From Hyphomicrobiales bacterium (lineage in GTDB: Bacteria; Pseudomonadota; Alphaproteobacteria; Rhizobiales; JAJFHC01): DNA of 37,852 nucleotides. Every line of letters starts with the position of its first letter. Within the stretch, counting starts at the first letter, position 1. The position numbers and the translations under genes are program-made. Of the stretch, positions 16,380-23,490 are shown in pieces. The notes beneath the pieces were generated by a model. It was not told where the DNA came from, did no database searches, and worked only from the letters and a program-made list of their open reading frames with translations. The stretch covers positions 1-37,852 of the forward strand of contig JAJFHC010000045.1 in assembly GCA_021775835.1 (NCBI GenBank), in the 5' to 3' direction.

Positions 16380-17654
16380 TCAACCGGCGCTATTCTTTGC
16401 TGGGCTTTCCCGAAGACCCAATTTCTCCGCCAGTACACCAATGCACGCATGATGTGAAAAGTCGGTTCTTACGCGCTCACCGCCTGCCTGTCCGTACCTG
16501 ATCCGAAGTTCCGGATCGCCGATGAGTTGGGCCAACCCCTGCGACATTCCATCGGCATCCTCCGGTTCCACAAGGTAACCGGTTTCGCCATGACGTATCA
16601 GTTCCGGAATCGCCGATACGTTGGTGGCAATACAGACAACATTCTGTGACTGCGCTTCCATCAGAACATTCGGAAGGCCGTCCCGGTCACCGGTCACATC
16701 GATTTTGCTCATCAAAGCGAAGATGTCGGCTTCCTTCAAAGCTGTTTTGACATCTCCCTGACTTTGGGCGCCGCGCCACTCAATCTTGTCTGAAATGCCT
16801 GCACTTTCAGCAAGCTGCTTGAGCTCAGAACCCAGTTCACCGCCACCGATGTGTATGAATTTCCAGGAAAGATCGCCTGGAAGCCGCGCCAGCGCTTCTA
16901 TGAGGTCATCGTACCCTTTCTTGGCAACCATGCGCCCGACGGAGACAATCCTGACCGGATCATCGACATTGGTCCCGTCCGCCAGCCGCCTTTCGCCATC
17001 AGGAGCCGCAAAACGAGACAGATCGATGCCATGATAGACCAGTGCCACTTTTCTGGGACCGTCGTAGTCAAGCCCGTTCAAATGCTCGCATCCGCTTTCC
17101 GTACACGTCACACCCCAGGCCGCATCCGCGATTTTCTCCGTTTTTTCCCACTCGGAAATCGTCCAGATGTCCTTTGCATGCGCAGAAAAGCCCCATTCCA
17201 CCCCCCGTATGATCGCAGCGTAACGTGCGGCCGACGACGGCGTGTGCAGGAAGTGACTGTAAACAAAATCCGTAGCCGGCGGCATTTCGACCGCGAGCAC
17301 CAGGGCTTGTCCAAATCGGCGAACCCGATTTCTCGTCCAATCGCGCTTCAGATCCTTCACAAACCGTCCAAGGGCGCGCTTGTAACCGGGATATCGTCTC
17401 GCGCTGAACCAGGACCGCAGCACACGTAGCGGTTCCTGATGAAGGTATTCAGGAAGATAGAAGACCTTGGCCTTTATCTCATCGTGTACCGGATGGCGTT
17501 TGGTATCGGTAGGATGGCGCAATGAATACAGGGTAATCGGCAGACCCAATTGCTCAAGTTGATGAATTTCCTGAGCAATAAATGTTTCCGAAAGGCGCGG
17601 ATAACCCTTCAGGACAATTGCGACGTGTCTGGAGATCCGATCTTCATCAGCCAT
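16380..17654 (-). CDS. GT4-family glycosyltransferase (second copy)
   Basis: A 424-residue GT-B enzyme. The start of the fold is VAIVLKGYPRLSETFIAQEI, typical of exopolysaccharide GT4 enzymes (KGYPRLSETF). The catalytic and donor-binding half contains VGRMVAKKGYDDLIEAL, then GLPNVLMEAQSQNVVCIATN and a HGETGYLVEPED segment. The first Glu of the usual EX7E pair is replaced in part (DRDGLPNVLMEA), as in several colanic acid WcaL-like proteins. The start is uncertain: ATG 17654 gives a natural N-terminus but has no clear ribosome site, while TTG 17675 has AAGG 7 nt upstream and overlaps the previous stop (TTGA). It lies in the middle of the cluster, 24 bp before the other GT4 gene. Confidence 0.86.
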   Translation of the reverse strand: MADEDRISRHVAIVLKGYPRLSETFIAQEIHQLEQLGLPITLYSLRHPTDTKRHPVHDEIKAKVFYLPEYLHQEPLRVLRSWFSARRYPGYKRALGRFVKDLKRDWTRNRVRRFGQALVLAVEMPPATDFVYSHFLHTPSSAARYAAIIRGVEWGFSAHAKDIWTISEWEKTEKIADAAWGVTCTESGCEHLNGLDYDGPRKVALVYHGIDLSRFAAPDGERRLADGTNVDDPVRIVSVGRMVAKKGYDDLIEALARLPGDLSWKFIHIGGGELGSELKQLAESAGISDKIEWRGAQSQGDVKTALKEADIFALMSKIDVTGDRDGLPNVLMEAQSQNVVCIATNVSAIPELIRHGETGYLVEPEDADGMSQGLAQLIGDPELRIRYGQAGGERVRTDFSHHACIGVLAEKLGLRESPAKNSAG

Positions 17655-17671
17655 AGATTTACAAGGCACGC

Positions 17672-18934
17672 TCAAAGCGCCGCCTTGTCCGGCCGATTGA
17701 AATTGAATAACGAAAACCGGCGGCGCTGCCGATTGTTAAGCCAAGGTGCCGCAAGATCATTGACGATGTCGAATCCACCAAGCAACTTTGGAATGAAGGC
17801 ATCGGACGGACGGGGTTGATCCATCAGAGCAATCAGCGCGTCAGCCATCGTATCAGGATCTCGTTCGCCTTCCTGCGCCTCCATAGGATCGACAATCATT
17901 CGAATAAGCCCAAGCTCTTCAGCCTTTTTGGCCCGCAGGAATTGCTCCCGTCTTGGCACTGTCCTCGGTACAACCAGTGCCGGCTTGTTCAGCGTCAACA
18001 ATTCACAAAACGTGTTGTATCCCCCCATCGCCACGATCGCCTTGGCCTGGTCCATCAGGTGTTCGACCTGGGCATGAAAGACGATTGCATCAACGTTAGG
18101 CAATTGCTCCGCGCGTTCCTGAAACTCAACCTGACGCTCCGCGGACATGAAGGGGCCGAGGACAAGCAGTGCCGGCAATGGCAGATCATTTCTGTTCTCA
18201 TAGGCCGTGAGGACCCAGTCGATCAGCCCCTCACCATCCCCACCGCCTCCGGTCGTCACCAGCAGATAGTCATCGCTGGTAACTTCAGGCCAGTGCTTTG
18301 GGGGAATCGGCTGCGGCAACTGCCGGGGCAGGTAACCCGTGTAGACAATCTTGTCCGTAACCGACTGAGGCACATTCAACCCTTCAAGCGGATTGTAGAT
18401 CTCCTTCAATCCGTAGACCCACACTTCATCGTAGAGCCGGTCAATCGCTGAAACAGCGCCTTTGCGCGACCACTCCGGCGCGAGAAGCTGCGGTTCATCA
18501 AGGACGTCCCTGAGACCGAGCACAATTCTGGTTCCACGCCGCTTGAGCATGCGCAGTGTCGCTTCCATCTCGCCGCGTAGTCCGAGCGGTTCCTTGTCAA
18601 CAATTACGATGTCCGGGTCAAAAATGTCTGCAGTGTGCTTGATAATCGACTCACGGATTCGAACCGTCTCATCGATATTCAGATGCAGATTAAGCGACGT
18701 GTAATCACCATTGCGCAGTTTTATGACGCCGGGGACACGCACGAAATCGACGCGTGAACGAAAATCAAAGGCTCCGATAATGGGAGATCCCGTCAGGATC
18801 AGGGCTGACAAATCCGGGTTGCGCTCAACCAGATCGTTTGCAATCGCGCGACAGCGCCTCAGATGTCCCAGTCCGAAGGTATCGTGACTATACAAAAGAA
18901 TGCGCGAGCCGCTTTTGCGGGAGAACAGCCGCAT
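17672..18934 (-). CDS. GT28-like glycosyltransferase (second copy), first gene of the glycan cluster
   Basis: A 420-residue GT-B glycosyltransferase similar in layout to the one at 13455-14621. The acceptor-side glycine motif is HDTFGLGHLRRCR (17-29). The C-terminal donor-binding part contains VTTGGGGDGEGLIDW, AMGGYNTFCELLTLNKPAL and VPRTVPRREQFLR. This GGYNTFCE form matches the predicted glycosyltransferases of COG4671, which lack a described role. It is the promoter-proximal gene of a minus-strand run of overlapping genes. It diverges from the exporter-like gene with about 250 bp between starts. The ATG at 18934 has AGG 9 nt upstream. Enzyme class is well supported; donor, acceptor and product are unknown. 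Confidence 0.86.
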   Translation of the reverse strand: MRLFSRKSGSRILLYSHDTFGLGHLRRCRAIANDLVERNPDLSALILTGSPIIGAFDFRSRVDFVRVPGVIKLRNGDYTSLNLHLNIDETVRIRESIIKHTADIFDPDIVIVDKEPLGLRGEMEATLRMLKRRGTRIVLGLRDVLDEPQLLAPEWSRKGAVSAIDRLYDEVWVYGLKEIYNPLEGLNVPQSVTDKIVYTGYLPRQLPQPIPPKHWPEVTSDDYLLVTTGGGGDGEGLIDWVLTAYENRNDLPLPALLVLGPFMSAERQVEFQERAEQLPNVDAIVFHAQVEHLMDQAKAIVAMGGYNTFCELLTLNKPALVVPRTVPRREQFLRAKKAEELGLIRMIVDPMEAQEGERDPDTMADALIALMDQPRPSDAFIPKLLGGFDIVNDLAAPWLNNRQRRRFSLFNFNRPDKAAL

Positions 18935-19186
18935 ATCCGGACACCTGTCTACACAAAATACTTCGGGGTTAATTCGGAAGAGTTACCTGCCGCGTGACAA
19001 TCCAGCTGCACGTTCCCCCAAACACGCAGTCACCATGCGAACTATTGCACAGAATTAGGTTGGTCGGAACAAATATTCTCTTTACGGTGTGAATCTTGAA
19101 TTTGTTGGGGCTGGCGAAGGGGAGCGAAGAGACCGGTACTGCAATTTTCTGTTGCAATGATCTCGTCTCCAAGCAATTGTTTTCAC
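18935..19186. promoter_or_regulatory. Divergent intergenic region between glycan genes and exporter-like gene
   Basis: About 250 bp separate the starts of the minus-strand glycosyltransferase operon and the plus-strand exporter-like gene, so promoters for both should lie here. The region is more AT-rich than the flanking genes. I see direct repeats of TGCAAT at 19140-19145 and 19153-19158, but no convincing -35/-10 pair in either direction. No RNA gene is apparent. Confidence 0.4.
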
Positions 19187-21931
19187 ATGGATAAAAGTCT
19201 TTTTAGATACGTCTGGCGGTTCAGCAAGAAAGAACAGCTCTTCATTTTGCTGATCGTTCTGGCCTCCATGCCATTCTATTTCATGTCGTTGAGCCTTCCG
19301 AAAACGATTGTTAACAAGGCCATCCAGGGAGAAGGATTCGACTTCCCTGAAGCCACCGCAAATATCCTCGAGCTTTCGTTCGACATCCCGGGATTTTTGA
19401 CCGGTGTTCTCGGTGAAAAAGTTACGCTGTTTTCCGGTATCGACGTCGAACGTTTGCCCTATCTCGTCGCCTTGAGCCTGATGTTTCTTGCACTGGTGTG
19501 CATCAACGGCCTGTTTAAATTCTACATCAACACCTTCAAGGGCCGGCTGGGCGAACGCATGTTGCGGCGCCTGCGCTACACACTCGTCGACCGGGTCATG
19601 CGACTGCCTCCCCTGCACTTCCGCAAGGTCAAGGCCCCGGAAATTGCCACCATGGTCAAGGATGAGGTTGAGCCTCTGGGCGGGTTCATTGGCGACGCCT
19701 TTATCCAGCCGATCTTCCTTGGCGGTCAGGCAGCAACCGCCATGGCTTTCATATTGCTGCAAAGCTACTGGCTGGGTTCCATCGCCGCCGGAATCGTATT
19801 GGCACAGGCCTTCATCATTCCACGGTTGCGCAAGCGCCTGCTGGTCCTGGGCAAGGAACGCCAATTGGCGGCCCGCGCACTTGCCGGACGGGTCGGTGAA
19901 ATTGTCGACGGCGTGGTCGAGGTCCATGTCAACGACACCACCAACTATGAACGTTCAGGCGTGTCCGACCGCCTGGGCCGGATTTTCAACATCCGGTATG
20001 AAATCTTCCGCCGAAAGTTTTTTGTCAAGTTTCTCAATAACTTCCTGTCTCAAGTAACACCGTTTCTATTCTATCTCGTTGGTGGCTATCTGGCGATTCG
20101 CGGCAACATGGATATCGGACAGCTGGTAGCCGTCATCGCGGCGTACAAGGACTTGCCTGCACCGATCAAGGAGTTGATCGATTGGGATCAGCAACGGCTG
20201 GACGTTCAGATCAAGTATACTCAGGTCGTGAAGCAATTCGACCATGAGCACATGCTTGATTCTGCTTTGCAACCTGTCGTATCCGAACCGATTCTGCCAT
20301 TGACGGGGAACATCCAGGCATCGAACCTGACTTTGCTTGACGATTCAGGCGCAAAATTGCTCGAAAATGCCAACTTCACTTTTGATATATCGGATCACAT
20401 TGGCGTTGTTGGAACGCTGAATGGTGGTGCAGAGCATTCCGCGGAATCACTGGTTCGCCTGCTGTCGCCGAATTCCGGAAAACTAACCGTCGCCGGATCA
20501 GACATCATGGAGATCCCGGAGTCCGTTCTCGGGCGTCGGATTGCCTATGTCGGGCCCGATGTCTATCTGGGGCCGACAAGCATAAGGGAAAACCTGCTCT
20601 ACGGATTACGCTACGCACCATTCCGCGACGCAGATTATGACGATGACCAGCAATCTGTGCGCAACACGGCTCTCTCGGAGATAAAGGTCACCGGCAACTC
20701 CTTGCTCGATATCAATGCCGACTGGATTGACTATGACTCCGCCGGTGTCGGTGGCCCCGAAGAACTCGAAGACAAGCTGATCGGCGTCCTAAGCAAAGTA
20801 GGGCTCGACGAGGACATCTACCGGCTCGGTTTACGTGGCACAATCGACACGGCAAGTGAACCCGGTCTAGCCGCAAAGATACTCCAGGTTCGCCATGCCT
20901 TGCGTGAACGCCTCAACGAGCCGCCGCTGTCAAAACTGGTGGAGCCGTTTGACCCCAGCAAATATAACCGACAAGCCTCCATCGCAGAGAACCTCCTCTT
21001 CGGAACAAGCATCGGAAAGGAATTCGCCGAACAGAACCTGGCGACCAACGCCTACACCAACAGCATCATCAGCAAGCTTGATCTCGAAGGACCGTTTTTC
21101 GAAATGGGACGGGGCATTGCAAGTACGGTTGTGGAACTGTTTGCAGACCTGCCACCGGACCATCCGTTCTTCGATCAGGTCAATTTCATGGAACCCGATG
21201 ACCTGCCGCTCTACGAGGCCGCTCTCAATCGGATCAAGGACGTTGATATAAACGGCGCCAATGAAGAAGACCGCGCGATGATGATGGCTTTGCCATTCTC
21301 ATACGTCGAACCGCGTCTCCGTCTCGGTCTCCTCGACGAAGATCTTCAGAACAAGATCCTTGAGGCGCGCGTTGCCTTCCGGGAAGGCTTGCCGGATGAA
21401 CTGTCGTCGACGATTGAGTTTTACGAGCCCGACACCTACAATACAGTTGCAAGTTTGCAGGACAATATCCTGCTTGGCCGCATCGCCTATGGCGCGGCCG
21501 AAGGGCCCGCACAAATTGGCAAGGCCATCGACGAGACCCTGGATGAACTTGATCTGAGGTCTGCCGTTTTCCACGTCGGTCTGGACTACAATGTCGGCAC
21601 CGGCGGCAAACGCCTCAACGGCAACCAGCGTCAGAAGATCGGCCTGGCCCGGGCAATTCTCAAACGCCCCGATCTGGTGATCATCAACAAGTCTCTGGCG
21701 GGACTGGACAAGCAGTCCAAGGAGTCGATTATCACCGCTGTTCTCGAGAATGCGCGTGATGTCGGAGACGGCCGGAAACAGGGTATATACTGGGTTCTTG
21801 CGGAAGCAACCGACGCCAAGAAATTCGAACGCGTCATGGTCTTTGAAGATGGATCAGTTGCCGAAAACGGCCCACCGGATGAATTGGCTGAGAATGGCGG
21901 CGCATTTACCAAACTAATATCATCTTCGTGA
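19187..21931 (+). CDS. ABC exporter-like protein with degenerate, repeat-expanded nucleotide-binding domain
   Basis: A 914-residue protein with a type-I ABC exporter membrane domain (about 1-345; hydrophobic segments near 18-36, 92-112, 178-212 and 285-308) and a C-terminal ABC-like domain (about 376-914). The ATPase motifs are degraded. The Walker A site reads GVVGTLNGGAEHS (406-418) and has no GKS/T. Walker B reads LVIINKSLAGLD (830-841), with Asn and Lys where Asp and Glu belong. The signature is LNGNQRQK (810-817). The switch region is VLAEATD (870-876) without His. Between the Q-loop (451-473) and the signature lie about 330 extra residues with repeated modules. Ordinary members have about 580-600 residues. 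ATG 19187 is preferred over ATG 19157 because MDKSLFRYVW is a natural start. The frame is intact, so it is not a decayed gene. Glycan transport is inferred from its neighbours. Confidence 0.85.
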   Translation: MDKSLFRYVWRFSKKEQLFILLIVLASMPFYFMSLSLPKTIVNKAIQGEGFDFPEATANILELSFDIPGFLTGVLGEKVTLFSGIDVERLPYLVALSLMFLALVCINGLFKFYINTFKGRLGERMLRRLRYTLVDRVMRLPPLHFRKVKAPEIATMVKDEVEPLGGFIGDAFIQPIFLGGQAATAMAFILLQSYWLGSIAAGIVLAQAFIIPRLRKRLLVLGKERQLAARALAGRVGEIVDGVVEVHVNDTTNYERSGVSDRLGRIFNIRYEIFRRKFFVKFLNNFLSQVTPFLFYLVGGYLAIRGNMDIGQLVAVIAAYKDLPAPIKELIDWDQQRLDVQIKYTQVVKQFDHEHMLDSALQPVVSEPILPLTGNIQASNLTLLDDSGAKLLENANFTFDISDHIGVVGTLNGGAEHSAESLVRLLSPNSGKLTVAGSDIMEIPESVLGRRIAYVGPDVYLGPTSIRENLLYGLRYAPFRDADYDDDQQSVRNTALSEIKVTGNSLLDINADWIDYDSAGVGGPEELEDKLIGVLSKVGLDEDIYRLGLRGTIDTASEPGLAAKILQVRHALRERLNEPPLSKLVEPFDPSKYNRQASIAENLLFGTSIGKEFAEQNLATNAYTNSIISKLDLEGPFFEMGRGIASTVVELFADLPPDHPFFDQVNFMEPDDLPLYEAALNRIKDVDINGANEEDRAMMMALPFSYVEPRLRLGLLDEDLQNKILEARVAFREGLPDELSSTIEFYEPDTYNTVASLQDNILLGRIAYGAAEGPAQIGKAIDETLDELDLRSAVFHVGLDYNVGTGGKRLNGNQRQKIGLARAILKRPDLVIINKSLAGLDKQSKESIITAVLENARDVGDGRKQGIYWVLAEATDAKKFERVMVFEDGSVAENGPPDELAENGGAFTKLISSS
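20876..21004 (+). repeat. Internal protein repeat, copy 1 (exporter residues 564-606)
   Basis: Encodes a segment beginning KILQVRHALRERL and ending SIAENLLFG. It aligns with the second copy at 21353-21478. The end copies the SIRENLLYG stretch after the Q-loop (20579-20605). Confidence 0.75.
21353..21478 (+). repeat. Internal protein repeat, copy 2 (exporter residues 723-764)
   Basis: Encodes a segment beginning KILEARVAFREGL and ending SLQDNILLG. Shared positions with copy 1 include KIL, RE, the acidic-Pro-Asp-x-Tyr-Asn stretch, AS and NxLxG. The two are far enough diverged at DNA level that the duplication is old. Confidence 0.75.
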
Positions 21932-21968
21932 CCCATTTTGGGGTAATGATTGACACACGGAGGGACCC

Positions 21969-22433
21969 ATGAGTCTCGTACACGAAGTAGACCTTTTGCG
22001 AAAAATACCAATCTTCGCGAAAATTGAACCAGGCAAACTGAAACTACTGGCATTCACTTCCGAACGTATTTCATTTGATGACGGCCAGACACTCTTCTGG
22101 CAGGGCGACCCGTCAGATGCGGCGTATGTCATCATTGCAGGCGGCGCCGATGTTCTGGTCAACACACCCAATGGCGAACTGTCAGTGGCAAAACTGGATC
22201 AGAATGCTCTGGTTGGTGAAATCGGTATTTTTCTGGATCTGCCCAGAACCGCTACGGTTCGTGCCATAGGTGGCGTGGAAACCTTGAGGATAGAGAAGCG
22301 GAACTTTTTCAGGCTAATCGAGGAATTCCCTGAAATGGGTGCTGAAGTCGTACGCGAACTTGCCCAACGGCTTGCTCACACGACTGCCGATCTGACCAAG
22401 ACACGTAGCGAACTGGCGGCTCTTAAGAATTAA
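21969..22433 (+). CDS. Stand-alone cyclic-nucleotide-binding domain protein
   Basis: A 154-residue protein consisting of one CRP-type cNMP-binding domain and a C-terminal helix. The phosphate-binding cassette LVGEIGIFLDLPRTATVRA (81-99) keeps the ribose-contacting Glu (E84) and the phosphate-contacting Arg (R93), so cAMP or cGMP binding is plausible. There is no helix-turn-helix, so it is not a CRP-like transcription factor. The C-terminal stretch (TTADLTKTRSELAALK) could form a short coiled coil for dimerisation or docking. It starts 37 nt after the exporter-like gene with a strong GGAGGG site, so both are surely co-transcribed. It may be a regulatory subunit of that protein. The adenylate cyclase at 4566-5942 is a possible source of ligand. 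Confidence 0.9.
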   Translation: MSLVHEVDLLRKIPIFAKIEPGKLKLLAFTSERISFDDGQTLFWQGDPSDAAYVIIAGGADVLVNTPNGELSVAKLDQNALVGEIGIFLDLPRTATVRAIGGVETLRIEKRNFFRLIEEFPEMGAEVVRELAQRLAHTTADLTKTRSELAALKN

Positions 22434-22443
22434 CCGGTTTGAA

Positions 22444-22472
22444 AAGATGATGACCGTTTATGTCATCACCTT
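22444..22472. terminator. Bidirectional terminator-like hairpin
   Basis: AAGATGATGAC and GTCATCACCTT pair over 10 of 11 positions around a 7-nt loop (CGTTTAT). It lies in the 43-bp gap between two convergent genes, with A-rich sequence on the left and T-rich on the right. It probably ends transcription from both sides. Confidence 0.55.
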
Positions 22473-22476
22473 CTGA

Positions 22477-23490
22477 TCAGTTCACGCTGTAATAGCGTTT
22501 GTACCACGCCACAAAATTGGCAAGGCCTTCCTCGATCGACGTGTGCGGATAATAGCCTGTTGCTTCTGACAATGCCGAACAATCCGCCCACGTGCTGACC
22601 ACGTCGCCCGGTTGCATCGGCAGATACGTCTTGTTGGCGGTACGGCCGATACACTCTTCCAGAACCTCAATGTAACGCATGAGTTCAACCGGTTCGCTGT
22701 TCCCGATATTGAATATTCTATAGGGTGCAACTCCGCTGGATGCCGGCGATGGATTGTATGGATCCCAGCTTTCATCAGGGGTCGGCAGCACATCAAGAAC
22801 CGCCGCAATCCCCTGGACGATATCACGTACATACGTGAAATCCCTTGTCATGCGCCCTTCGTTGTAAATCTCAATCGGCCGGTCATTGATGATCGCATCG
22901 GCAAACTTGAAAAACGCCATGTCCGGCCGGCCCCACTCGCCATAGACCGTAAAAAACCTCAACCCGGTAACAGGCAGATCGTAGAGATGGCTGTAGCTGT
23001 GCGCCATCGCTTCATTGGCCTTTTTGGTTGCCGCATACAGGGAAACCGGATGATCAGTCGTGTGCTGTTCCGAATAAGGCTGCGTCTTGTTGGCACCGTA
23101 AACGGAACTGGTTGAAGCAAACACCAGATGGTCGACCTGTCGCTGGCGGCACGCCTCAAGTACAACCGTAAAACCAATAAGATTGTTCTGCACATAGGCT
23201 TCGGGATGATCGATGCTGTAGCGAACGCCAGGCTGGGCCGCCAGATGCACGACCTGGGAAATCGAAGTCTTGCGGAACAACGATGCCACGCCCTCCACAT
23301 CGCATAAGTCCAGTTCTTCAAACCGGAAATCGGGCAGTTCTGACAATTTTCCGACGCGGGCTTTCTTAAGGCTGACATCGTAATAGGGTGTGAAATTATC
23401 GACGCCCAAGACCCGCCTGCCGGCCTCCGCCAGCAACTTGGCCGTGTGAAAGCCGATAAATCCCGCTGCACCCGTAACCAGAATGGTCAT
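22477..23490 (-). CDS. lpsL: UDP-glucuronate 4-epimerase (LpsL/CapI type)
   Basis: A 337-residue short-chain dehydrogenase-type epimerase that interconverts UDP-glucuronate and UDP-galacturonate. The NAD-binding GAAGFIG is at 7-13, the catalytic Ser/Thr segment STSSVYG at 126-132, and YxxxK at Y152/K156 (YAATK). The sequence AAQPGVRYSIDHP (85-96) and the FFTVYGEWGRPDMA segment are characteristic of the UDP-GlcA 4-epimerase branch rather than UDP-glucose 4-epimerase. Its start overlaps the stop of the UDP-glucose dehydrogenase by 4 bp (ATGA), so the two consecutive steps of UDP-GalA synthesis are translationally coupled. Rhizobia use this pair for lipopolysaccharide and capsule sugars. It is close to the glycan cluster and may feed it. 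Confidence 0.9.
   Translation of the reverse strand: MTILVTGAAGFIGFHTAKLLAEAGRRVLGVDNFTPYYDVSLKKARVGKLSELPDFRFEELDLCDVEGVASLFRKTSISQVVHLAAQPGVRYSIDHPEAYVQNNLIGFTVVLEACRQRQVDHLVFASTSSVYGANKTQPYSEQHTTDHPVSLYAATKKANEAMAHSYSHLYDLPVTGLRFFTVYGEWGRPDMAFFKFADAIINDRPIEIYNEGRMTRDFTYVRDIVQGIAAVLDVLPTPDESWDPYNPSPASSGVAPYRIFNIGNSEPVELMRYIEVLEECIGRTANKTYLPMQPGDVVSTWADCSALSEATGYYPHTSIEEGLANFVAWYKRYYSVN

Noticed and set aside
20579..21478. DNA-level tandem repeat or CRISPR-like repeat
   Set aside because: The repeats are recognisable only in the protein; the DNA copies are diverged, few and not evenly spaced.
19187..21931. Exporter-like gene as a decayed pseudogene
   Set aside because: The frame of over 2.7 kb has no stop or frameshift, the codon use is normal, and the downstream partner gene is intact.
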